DNA of 64,000 bases from Artocarpus heterophyllus (Eukaryota; Streptophyta; Magnoliopsida; Rosales; Moraceae): assembly GCA_025403435.1 (NCBI GenBank), contig CM046350.1, positions 20,530,324 through 20,594,323 on the forward strand, written 5' to 3'. The translations under genes were made by a program, and so were the position numbers. Numbering within the stretch: the first letter of the stretch is position 1; every line of letters starts with the position of its first letter. Below are positions 48,226 to 58,741 of the stretch, piece by piece. The notes under the pieces were generated by a model that searched no databases, was not told where the DNA came from, and worked only from the letters and a program-made list of their open reading frames with translations.

Positions 48226-48668
48226 GAACCCAAACTGGAGCTTTCCCTTTTCCTCTACCAACATTGTTAGGTCCTAGGTTAGTTGGTTGATACTGATGCG
48301 ATGGTGATGACTACACATTAGCTGAACTCGGTGCTCGGTACTTAGGGGCATTGCGTTGAAAGTTCTGCGGCTGATGTCCTTGTGCTAGGTATGGCTGCTG
48401 CTGAAGAGAGAACTGATAGAACTGAAGCTGAGAAAACTGCTAAGACGGGGGTAGGGTCTGAGGTTGAGGTTGACGATTGGCTCCTTCTCCAGACTGAAGT
48501 CCTAGGCAAGCACTCCTGATTGGGTAATTCCTCTTAATATGTCCCGGCTGCTGGCAATTGTGGCAGTGAAGATGTAGGGGTTGCTACGCCTGCTGCTAGA
48601 TGAATTGCTGCTACCACTGTTCATGCTACCCTGTGTGTTCTTTCTTGGAGTTGATCGACTACTGGTGC
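48226..48668 (-). pseudogene. gag of D, 3' part with altered zinc knuckle
   Basis: Continues the gag interrupted by E. A Ser/Asn-rich stretch leads to a zinc knuckle at about 48565-48525 (minus) reading CHNCQQPGHIKRNY: the fourth ligand is tyrosine instead of cysteine. Pro/Gln-rich sequence follows, with a stop near 48440. Confidence 0.8.
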
Positions 48669-50758
48669 TGTTAGACATGTATGCCCTAGGGAGTAAAAAT
48701 GTAATATGTTTTTGGAGACATTTTTATCAATAAAGAATTTATTCATTATTAATATACCAAATCTTGTCCTCTTTACGTTTATATTTGTTGAATGTATGTT
48801 AAGCAAACAATAGTCTGAGACTGTCGGTCTAAACCTTTAAGAATTCAGCATATAATGGAAAGATTATGCGGAATACACGATTCTTAAGGTGACGGTCTAA
48901 ATGATAAGATCCGCAATCGAGGGAATAAAGTTAGGGCGCTTTATTCATGTAAAGATTGTTATGTTGTCTACATTCCTATTGGGAGATGGTTTGTCATGGC
49001 CATCGGAGGTAGACTCCGTGAATAGAAACATTGGCACATTGTCATAGGTAACGATGTGTTGGATCGGGACATAAAGTAAATTGATTTGGATTAAAAATTT
49101 TATCTCGGTAAATTGATTCACTTTAGACAATCATTTGTATTGTATCTTAATCCTGAGATGAATAGTGGGCCTGTTGTCTTGACTTGTGTCTTTCGATGTA
49201 CCAAAGGGTGACACCCACATTTTAATAGTGGTATGCATGCTGTTACGTTGGAGGCATGACTCTTGATAGCATAGACCTGTTATTCATAGATATAGGAATC
49301 CATAGCTCCTCTTTAGGAGTAGTGATATCCTCTTATATGCGTTATCCTGTAATTGAAAAACTAGAGCGCTCAACCATTTGGATACATAGGTGTAACCAAA
49401 TGGCATACTGTCTTTGGATGGTAAGTTTTTCAATGGTGAGATAATGGAACGTAAGATAAAAATAATCAGGAAGGTAAGACAAAACTTGTCCTTAAGCCGG
49501 TTATGGATAATCCTATGGAGATACGATACACTATGATATGTCATGGAGACTTAGCTATATAGGCTTCGTAATTCTATATAGTTTGAGAGTGTAACTTCAA
49601 GCTTTTAGTGGAGTAGCATTGGAGTTGATAATTATGAAATGTATATCTAGGATATTGGGTTTCATAATTATCAAGAGCTTGAATTATATAGGTCCATTTG
49701 GTCCCCTTTGCTAGCTCACACCATCCTGTAACGATACAGCGTGCTTTTCCAATAATTGATGACTTATGTAAGATTTATTAGATTGGTTGAAATTTGAAAG
49801 AATCAAACAATTCATGTCTGTTTATCGGTTGAATTAATTATGTAATAAAATTAATTTAAGATAAACTTGTTGAATTGTTAGGATTGGATAATTCTCTGTT
49901 TATCAGTTGATTTAATAAATTAAATCAAGATGAAAAAATTAATTCAACCGATAAACTTGTTGAATTATTAGGATTAGATAATTCTCTATTTATCAGTTGA
50001 TTTAATAAATTAAATCAAGATAAACTTGTAGAATTATTAAGAATTCATTTATTTTCCTAGAGATTATCTAGATAAAGTTGTTTTAATTAGATAACTTCTC
50101 TATTTGGTTATTTGAATTAAAACCGAGACTTTATCCTATAGAATCTTGGGTGAAAAATAAAAGATTTGCTGAGTTTTGTTTTAGCAGTTCGGCATGCTGA
50201 TCCTCAAGTTCAGCCTGCCGATTAGGCAGATCGGCCTGCCTATGTGCAATAAAAAATCACGTGTTTTTACGCTGATTTCATCAGATATTGATCTGAATTT
50301 GATTCTGATTCAAATTTTTGAGACCTTATCTGATAAGGACTGACCCTAGACCTAACCTTTATAAATAGAGAGTGAGTTTCATAAGTTATTTAGATCAATT
50401 GAGAGATTAAGAGTGATACACTACTGGTGAGAATTTGAAAACTCCATGAGAGCTTTTGTTCACAAATCACGAACACTAGCTTTGGGTTCTCTCAATTGGT
50501 TAGAAGGAGAGTTACCTGGAGGAAGAGCTGTATGTGTGAGCCCACACTCACTCCGATCGTTGATAGAGAATCGTAAAGAAGACCAGTTGGTTGAGCCTCT
50601 TCTAAAACATTACTTCTCTTCACGGATTGCGGGAGTTCTTCGGCATTCAAAAGTTAGTAAGATCTGGTTAATTTCTGCATATAGCATGTCAAACTTGTGT
50701 TTTAGAAAATCTCTGATATAAAATTTTTAAAATTTTACTGCGTATTATTTTTTCAACA
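48669..50758 (+). repeat. 5' LTR of element E
   Basis: 2090 bp, TGTTAGACATG to TTTTCAACA. Contains short tandem AT-rich units (TTGAATTATTAGGATTAGATAATTCTC type, about 49860-50040) and a motif array GCCTGCCGA at about 50187-50245. A donor-like AAA|GTTAGTAAG lies near the end at 50653. Confidence 0.9.
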
Positions 50759-50760
50759 AT

Positions 50761-50772
50761 TGGTATCAGAGA
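50761..50772 (+). other. Primer-binding site of E
   Basis: TGGTATCAGAGA lies two bases after the LTR end. Confidence 0.85.
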
Positions 50773-52457
50773 CATAGTTTTTACATAAATTTACGAGTTT
50801 GTGATCATGCTATATGTACGAATTATGTAATCTTGATCTCTCCTATGCTTGATTTTAATTTTATAGAGAGTTGGCACTTTAGGTTTCTATATATTTTATA
50901 TGTTGTCATGGATTATATAGTGAATGTTTATTAATTAATTATGGTTGACTAAATTGTTATTTAATTATTTATTAATTAATTAATTTATGCCAGTTATGGT
51001 TCCTTAGAGGCTAGAATATGAATCTAGGTTTTTTATGTAATTAAATGGCAGACTATCATCTTCGTCTAAAAATTATTATTTAATTTTAAATTTGTAAAAA
51101 TTTTTGTAATCAAATAATCATTCGGAGAAGACAGATCTAAAAGCTGATCTAGAGGATGGATGATGCTGCGCCTAGGTATTTTCTGAGTCTCTAATTTTAT
51201 GTTTTTAAATTGTTGATAATAAAATTGATGAATTGTATTTTTTGGAAAGAGTGATTTTTGCTTGGTCGACATACCAAACTCTCTGGTTCAGCAGGTCGAT
51301 GGTCGTAGATCGACAAGCTGGCCATGAGGTTCAACAGGCTGTCAGCGGGGTAGAAATCAAGTGGCTTTGGTGGCAAGCCGAACTTTTAGTTCGGCAGGCC
51401 GATCAGTCATGTATCGACAGGCCGACCTGAAAAGATCGACTGGTCGATGGGTCATGACCGGTAGGATGATTAGGGTGATCGGCTTGCCGGCAGAGAGCTA
51501 GAAATTTTTCCAGAAGGGGTGTAGTTTTTTAATGCAGTTTTGATTTTAGTTTTAGGACAATTCTGAGAGACATTAAATTTGGATATGACCGAAAATATGG
51601 ATATTTGATCTATGAGTGATTGAAGTCTTGAAGATGGGCATTACATGAAGAAGGATACAGCTTGGAGATTCAAGGATAAAGAATCGATAATATGTTTAGA
51701 TTATTCTCTTGTAATCTTTATTTTCTATTCTCTAGGGTGGAACCATAATATTACGGTTATTTATTGTTTTGCTTGTAGCTTTGCTTGATTGCTTTGTTTG
51801 TCTGCATTATAATATGATTTGTTCTGTATATTGATAACATGACATGTAGAATACGGAGTGCCGCTCATATTAAAATTGTTCATGCATGTTCTTAAAATAA
51901 AACCTTGATTTCAAAAGATTGAGTGGGAGAAGGTTTTCGAAGAGAGGACCTAAGGCCTCCATCATTGGTGCATAGGAAGAACATGATGGTCCCGACCCCT
52001 AGGAAGGGATTTCTATCATGTACCAGATTGGATCTCCGAGAGGATAATGTATTTTAGCATGATTTATGGTTGCACACCCCTAGGTGGTGATTATAAATCA
52101 TGGATAAAATATTGAAACGATGGTTGTACACTCATATTAATTTTATTATTAACCTCCCCTAGGAGCTCTGTTAATAAAATTAATGGCCAAAGAAACGATT
52201 ATTAATATATGCTGGATTATACGGATCCTGGATGGCATATATTAATCATGAGGGGATCCGTGTTCCTAATTGAGTTTGGCATGACTCCCCTAGGAGCTTG
52301 TTGAATTCTGAGTTGGGAATTATAGTTGTAAGGTTGTGATATTTTCAAGGTTTTGACACATAAACATATTTGTCTGTTTTTACATAATTGTGTTATCTTA
52401 CTAAATTATGATATATTTGCTTATGTTTGGTATATGATTCTTTATTGTAGATTAAAA
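50773..52457 (+). other. Leader of element E with stem-loop series
   Basis: 1.7 kb without a supported gene. It holds a GGCAGGCCGA-type motif array (51268-51490), then a run of stem-loops (51981-52319) with CCCCTAGG at four apices. An acceptor-like sequence TTCTTTATTGTAG ends at 52450, eight bases before the gag ATG. Confidence 0.6.
51981..52319 (+). other. Stem-loop array with repeated CCCCTAGG apices
   Basis: Stems: ACATGAT/ATCATGT (51981, 52015); CATGATTTAT/ATAAATCATG (52058, 52093); ATTAATTTTATT...AAC/GTTAATAAAATTAAT (52136, 52170); ATTAATATATGC/GCATATATTAAT (52201, 52235); TTCCTAATTGAG/CTGAGTTGGGAA with two G-U pairs and one mismatch (52263, 52308). CCCCTAGG lies inside the first, second, third and fifth at 51996, 52077, 52156 and 52287. 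Confidence 0.65.
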
Positions 52458-53240
52458 ATGTCTAAAAATGCTTTATCTTCGATACTTGATAAAAACCTAT
52501 TAACTGGAGAGAATTATAATAATTGGAAACGGAACCTAGATATCATCCTCGCCTTTGAGAAATTGAAATTTGTGCTGACAACCCCTTGTCCACCCGAGCC
52601 TACGGGAGATTCCATCGATGAACAATTTTAAGCGTATGATCGCTAGAAAGATGCAAATGATCAGGCCCGCTGCTATGTTATAGCTAGTATGAATAATGTG
52701 TTGCAGGCTCAACATGAGGATTATGAGACTGCTAAGCAGATCTTGATAATCTAGAAGACATGTTTAGAGGCCAAGCCATAACAAAGCGGGAAAGGGCGCT
52801 TCAGAAACTTGTTAACTATAAACAGAGGCCGGGGACATCTGTAAAAGAGCACATGATGTTGGTCATGAGTTACCTCGCTGAGGCACAAACCAATAGAGCT
52901 GACATCGATGCTGAAACTTAGATGACTATGGTCTTTGAGACTCTGTCAAAGGAATTTATTCCATTTAGAGCTACATTTAATTTAAGCAATAGGCGAGATA
53001 TGACCTTGACAGAATTAATGAAACAGTTACAAGAATTTAAACTGCTGATCAGGGAGTCTCCTGCTAGTGGAGAGGCCAATTTGGCGGCTACTTCTGGTGC
53101 CAATTCCATTTATGGGAATGGAAAGAAACAACGGGCCAAGAATGGGAAGTCTTCTGTTCCTACTAACAACAAGAGCAAGAAGAAAAAGAAGAAGAACCCG
53201 AAGAAGCTTAAGTGCTTCTTCTGCAGGAGGCATGACTCTT
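52458..53240 (+). pseudogene. gag of element E (broken, cut in the zinc knuckle)
   Basis: Starts MSKNALSSILDKN at 52458. LTGENYNNWKRNLDII and the LTTPCPPEP segment mark a copia-type gag (UBN2/DUF4219-like). Stops near 52629, 52647, 52751 and 52918, with at least one frameshift near 52750, break it. The end is a Lys-rich stretch and the first half of a zinc knuckle (KCFFCRR), after which the sequence passes into LTR DNA. It encoded the particle protein. Confidence 0.8.
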
Positions 53241-54335
53241 GATAGCGTTGACCTGTTATTCATAGATATGAAATCCATAGCTCCTCTTTAGGAGTAGTGA
53301 TATCCTCTTATATGCGTTATCCTGTAATTGGAAAACTAGAGCGCTCAACCATTTGGATACATAGGTGTAATCGAATGGTATACTGTCTTTGGATAGTAAA
53401 TTTTTCGATGGTGAGATAATGGAACTTAAGATAAAAATAATTGGGAAGGTAAGACAGAACTTATCCTTAAGCCGGTTATGGATAATCCTATAGGGATACG
53501 ACACTATGATATGTCATGGAGACTTAGCTATATGGGCTTCGTAATTCTATATAGTTTAAGAGTGCAACTTCAAGCTTTTAGTGAAGTAGCGTTGGAGTTG
53601 ATAATTATGAAATGTATATCTAGAATATTGGGTTTCACAATTATCGAGAGCTTGAACTATATAGGTCCATTTGGTCCCCTTTGCTAGCTCACAACATCCT
53701 GTAATGATACGGCGTGCTTTTTCAATAATTGGTGACTAATGTCAGATTTATTAGGTTGGTTGAAATTCAAAAGAATCAAATAATTCATGTCTATTTATCG
53801 GTTGAATTAATTTTGTGACAAAATTAATTCAAGATAAACTTGTTGAATTATTGGGATCGGATAATTCTTGTCTGTTTATTAGCTGATTTAATTTTGAATA
53901 AATTAAATCAAGATAAACTTGTAGAAGTATTAAGAATTCATTTATTTTCCTAGAGATTATCTAGATAAAGTTGTTTTAATTAGATAACTTCTCTATTGGG
54001 TTATTTGATTAAAAACTGAGACTTTATCCTATAGAATCTCGAGTGGAAAATAAAAGATTTGCTGAGTTTTTTTTTTTGCAGTTCGGCATGCCGATCCTCA
54101 AGTTCGGCCTACCGATAGGGCAAGTTCGGTCTGCCGATTAGGCAAATCAGCCTGCCTATGTGTAATAAAAAAATCACGCGTTTCATGCGGATTTCATCAG
54201 ATATTGATCCGAATTTGTTTCTGATTCAAATTTTTGAGACCTTATCTGATAAGGACTAACCCTAGACCCACCCTCTATAAATAGGGAGTGAGTCTCATAA
54301 GTTATTTAGATCAATTGAGAGATTAAGAGTGATAC
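53227..54335 (+). repeat. 3' LTR of E, left piece (5'-truncated)
   Basis: Matches 5' LTR positions from 49250 onward; the first 581 bp of the LTR are missing. It is interrupted at 54335 by F. Carries the motif array at 54082-54155. Confidence 0.88.
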
Positions 54336-55822
54336 TGTAACACCAGAGATTTTTAGTGCATTAAAAATGCATTAAATTAAAGATTATGTTAAGACAAAGT
54401 ACAATTAAAGGAAAATACTGTATAATACGATGGAAAATTATACAGTGTTAGAGCAACGCAGTATAAGAATTGAATTGTGTGGACCACAATTTTATTTTAT
54501 ACTTTTTATAAAAGAAAAGAAAAGAAAAAAAAAAAAGAAAAATCAGAAATTTAAGCAAATTCGAGACTTTCTCTCTCTCTCCTCAAATCTCGTTTGAGAT
54601 TCCGGCGTTATTTTTCGACACCTCCCATACCAGTGGGAAGCTCTCGTTGAGCTGAGTCCAACGAGGTGTCGTGCCACCCAAATAGACGCCGGAGGAGGGC
54701 CCACGCGCCGCCCAAAGTGGCGGCGAAACCCATTTTTTCCCGACGTCGTTTCTCCGCCGTCCGACCACCAATCGACGTGATTTTGGTGTCTATGGACTCA
54801 GTGTGATGAGAGGAACAAGATGGTACCAATTTTCCAGCTCAATTTTGGCTGGAAAGGCTTCGCCGGAGCTGCCCCGTCGCCGCCGTGGAGCCGCCGTCGG
54901 AGCCGTCGTTCCTGGTGGCGGTGTGGCACACCGCCGGTGCCAAAATGATCAGAGGGCGACGGCGAGCAAGACCCCTCGGTCAATTGCACCATTCCGCCGC
55001 CCCTCGCCGGAGAACGGAGACGCCCGCCACCGTCGACGTGGGTGAGTTTGGGTTGGCCATTTTAGGCCGTTTTGTGCCAAATTGAAGGCACAAACACCTT
55101 CAGAGGACCGAGAGGAAGAAATTCGGTACCTCAATTTCACGAAACGACGGCCGGTCACCGGAGAACCAGGACCCGCCGCCTAGCGCCGCCGTGGAGAGGT
55201 GGAGCCGCCGTTCCACGCGATGTTGAGCTGCCCCACCGTAGGGGAAATACTCAGAGGAGGTCGGGGAACAATTCCCCCACCTCAATTTCACGGTACCGTC
55301 GCCGGAGGACCGAAATCGGAGCCGCCGGTTTCCGCCGAGAAATTGATCCTCGATTGGAGCAGATAGAGGGCAAATTGGGTGAAATTGACCCCACCAATCG
55401 ACTCAGGAGGGTCGAATTAGGGGGGGTAGGCTCGAGCTCAGCCCTCAACGGAGCCAACCGCCGCCGGTCAACGGCCGGTCAACGGCGGTCAACGGCCGGT
55501 CAAAGGGCAAAATGGGATTTTGTGATCCGGACCTCCGATCGAAGATCCGAGACCGCCTCCCGACTCGTTTCGACGCTCTGAACGCAATGGTGACCTCCGT
55601 TCGAGCTAATTCCACTCCGATGAAAATCGTCTGATACCGACTGCACGCGGATCGAGGCGATTCAAGCAGCAATATCGGAGTCCAGAATGACAGTTTCAAG
55701 AATGAATGATCTCCAGGAAGCATTCCTAGCCATTTATGGTCGCTCGAGGAGCACTGCAGAGGATGCTTCATATACTGTAGATGCAGCGAGATACAACTGG
55801 ATCTGCTTAGCTTGGAGTTCAA

Positions 55823-57918
55823 GTAAGTAGGAATCTCGCATGCAGTATGAACTGTTTTAGAATAAACTGTTTTAGATGCTTTCATAGAAATTTATGAAAT
55901 GCATGATCAGTGATTGTTACACTGTTTTATATGAGAATAGGTTTTATAACGTTACAAGGTGACGAAAAACCCGTTAAGGGTAAAATCGTCATTTTTAAGG
56001 AAACGGCTAGAACGGAGTCGAACACTCCGATTTAGCATAATGTTATTAGATGGAAAATGTTCCGTGATACGTTAAGTAACGTAACGGTCATGTGAGATCA
56101 AGATTTAACGAGGAATGTTTTAAGTAAACGAGTGGTAACCGATGGGTTACAAAGTTAAAAAGAAAATGTAACCCCGGTGGGTTACAAGGCTAATTGAAGG
56201 AAATGTAAACTGATGGTTTATAAGGTTGAGTTAAAAGAACGGTAGACCGAAAGTATACTAGTCAAGTTATGAAAAAGGAATAAATGATTAATGTTTACGT
56301 TTTATTATTAATCGAGTGGATTGATAATAAAGAAAGTTAATTAATGAGTCGGCTATCGTATGATCAGGACACAAAAGCCGACCAATGGAAAGGAAAAGGA
56401 ACGAGAAAGGAACGGAATAGAGAACGCTAGAGCATAGTTTGGGTAAGTTTCAAACCTCACCTACAGCATGAAGTAAATGATTTTTAAATGTTTATTTATA
56501 TGATTTGCAAATGTGTTTGCAATTGTTAAGCAAGTTTCTTTTAAAGTATATTTGCATTTATTATGCAAAAAGTTTTAAAGTTCAAGAAAAAGAATTGCAA
56601 TGAAATTGCAATCGTTATGTTAAAGGTTTATTGGCATATTGATATGCATAACGTTATTTAAAAGTCTAAGTTATGATTTTCAAAGTATTGAAAGTATGTT
56701 TTGCATTATGACAATGCATAATGTTTTATAGTTTAAGTTAAAGGTTTAATGATGCATTTGCTATGCAATAATTTGCATTTGTTGTGCAATAAATTTAAGA
56801 ATAAAAGTTATAGTTTGCAAAATGTGTTTGCATTTTATGATGTATTTATTAAGCAATATGTTGCATTTGTTATGCAATGAGTGTTAGAATGCAAATTATG
56901 ATTAGTAAAATGTGTTTGCATTTTATGTTGCATTTATTGTGCAATATGTTGCATCTGTTATGCAATAAATTTTATAGTACAAGCTATGAATTGCAAGTGT
57001 ATTGCATATGATGTGATTGCATTTGAAATGCTCACTAAAGTTAATAAGAAGGTAACGTTAAGATAAAAAGAAAGTGTCGTACCAGCCTCTTTGTTATGAG
57101 GTAATGAAAGTAAAATTAAAGTTTGACCTCCTAAAGGTGAGGTACAAGACCTCAATGTTTGATGGTCTCAAGTCTTCCACAAGGGAAGCATCATGTTTAT
57201 GATCTCATGATTAATGAGTTGGTACGAACACTAAAGAAAGTAAGGAAAATGAAAGTTATAAGATAAAGAAAGTTAAAGAACAAGAATAAAGGTTGAGAAA
57301 GAAAGGAATATTTAAGTTTATAGAACGTTCATAAAATGCTCATAATTGAAGTTAATAATTGAGCATAAATGGAGTCATGCATTCTGATGTTACTTGAATG
57401 CTTTTTTATGAAATGTTTATATGCTATGTTATGGAAAACATTCAGAGAAATGTCTTATGACAAATGTTTATGAAAAACATTTTCATGTTTTCAAGAAACG
57501 GTTTATGAACGACGTTTTAAGAAAAACGTTCAAGAAATGTTTTAAGAGAAAGGTTTTACATTAAATGTTTATGAAAAACATTTCATGTTTGCAAGAAAAG
57601 GTTTACGAATGACGTTTTAAGAAAAACGTTGAAGAAATGTTTTACGAAAAAACGTTTATGCAAAACGTTTCAGAAATGTTTTATGAAAAACGTTTTCAGA
57701 AATGTTCTATGAAAGACGTTTATGAAGAACGTTTTTAGAAATGTTTAAGGAAAACGTTTATGAAAAATATTTCATAAATGTTTATGGAAAACGTTCATGA
57801 AGAACGTTTCAAGAGAAAGGTTTTCATGAGAAAAGTTTTTAAAGCATGTTTAAATGCTTTGTGAGAATATGTTTGAACTTGCTGAGCGAAAGCTCATTAA
57901 AAGTTTTTCATGCTGTAG
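55823..57918 (+). other. Putative leader intron inside F
   Basis: Donor TTCAA|GTAAGTAGG and acceptor CATGCTGTAG|GTAA. The hairpin TGAGC-GAAA-GCTCA lies at 57883-57896, 20 nt before the acceptor TAG. The loop is a GNRA tetraloop. Confidence 0.45.
57410..57840 (+). repeat. Degenerate tandem repeat in F
   Basis: About a dozen imperfect units of the form GTTTTATGAAAAACGTTTCAG, 25-35 bp long. A neighbouring stretch (56500-57010) repeats TTGCAT/ATGCAA words. Confidence 0.7.
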
Positions 57919-58396
57919 GTAATTTATGGGTGACCAATGGGACCCGTTAGAAGAGCTGGGTGCGGCGGAGGACAGATGCGAAGATTTGGGTATGGATACC
58001 ATCACTGTTTGCTTCCGCTACGTAAAGAAAATGTTTTCTATTGTTTAATGTTGTGTTTTCGAAGTTTAAAGAAAACCAGAGTTTTAAGAATTGTATTCAA
58101 AGTTTTAAGATACAGTTTATGAACTGTTTTATGTAATGATAAAGTAAAGTTTTAAACTATGATTTAATAAATGTTTCTTATTAAGTTTTGAGAAACGATT
58201 TGAAATGAGTTTAAGGGCAAGTGTTGAGCGATGTCTCCACTTGAATGCGACAGAGGTCGCATCAATTTTAAAGAACGTTTAAGGAAAGAAAAAAAAAATT
58301 TTATTACAGTATTTTCTTACTAAGTAAGTAAGATTACTGTTTATGAAACTATGTTTATGAAAGTAAAGTGACTGCCCGAAAAGGCGGGTCATCATA

Positions 58397-58741
58397 GATA
58401 CTCTACTGGTGAGAATCTGAAAACTCCTTGAAAGCTCTTGTTCACAAATCACGAACGCTAGCTTTGGGTTCTCTCAATTGGTTGGAAAGAGAGTCACCTG
58501 GAGGAAGAGCTGTACGTGTGAGCCCACACTCACTCCAATCGTGGATAGAGAATAGTAAAGAAGACCAGTTGGTTGACGCTCTTCTGGAACGTTACTTCTC
58601 TTCACGGACTGCGGGAGTTCTTCGGCATTCAAAGGTTAGTAAGATCTGGTTAATTTATGCATATGGCGTGTCAAACTTGTGTTTTAGAAAATACTCTGAT
58701 ATAAAATTTTTAAAATTCCGCTGCGTACTATTTTTCCAACA
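58397..58741 (+). repeat. 3' LTR of E, right piece
   Basis: Resumes with a second copy of GATAC, the target duplication made by F, and continues CTACTGGTGAGAA to TTTCCAACA, matching 50415-50758. Confidence 0.9.

Larger units (their letters stand above)
54336..58396 (+). mobile_element. Solo LTR F inserted in the 3' LTR of E
   Basis: 4061 bp starting TGTAACACC and ending CATCATA (a likely mutated ACA). GATAC is duplicated at 54331-54335 and 58397-58401. No internal retroviral genes are present. It has a CT-rich start (54568-54582), a GC-rich island (about 54600-55600), an intron-like segment and Lys/Phe-poor AT repeats. LTR start and donor/hairpin/acceptor layout resemble the gypsy LTRs of A, B and D. 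Confidence 0.8.
48669..58741 (+). mobile_element. Element E: Ty1/copia-type element nested in D
   Basis: LTR ends TGTTAGACAT and TTTCCAACA, with a perfect 5-bp target duplication GGTGC (48664-48668, 58742-58746). The order is 5' LTR, primer-binding site, 1.7-kb leader, gag, then directly a truncated 3' LTR. All of pol is deleted, so assignment to copia rests on the gag type (UBN2/DUF4219-like) and is inference. The 3' LTR is split by solo LTR F. Confidence 0.88.

Noticed and set aside
50446..50721. 91-codon open frame repeated as 127 codons at 58428-58811
   Set aside because: Present only because both lie in the two LTR copies of E. It spans the LTR end region, and the second copy runs into element D. 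Conservation is explained by LTR identity.
55072..55581. 169-codon Arg/Pro-rich open frame in solo LTR F
   Set aside because: Composition follows the GC-rich repeats; no recognisable domain, and open frames occur there in several phases on both strands.
57410..57840. Regular short repeats considered as a CRISPR-like array
   Set aside because: Units are degenerate, have no unique spacers, and the DNA is plant nuclear.
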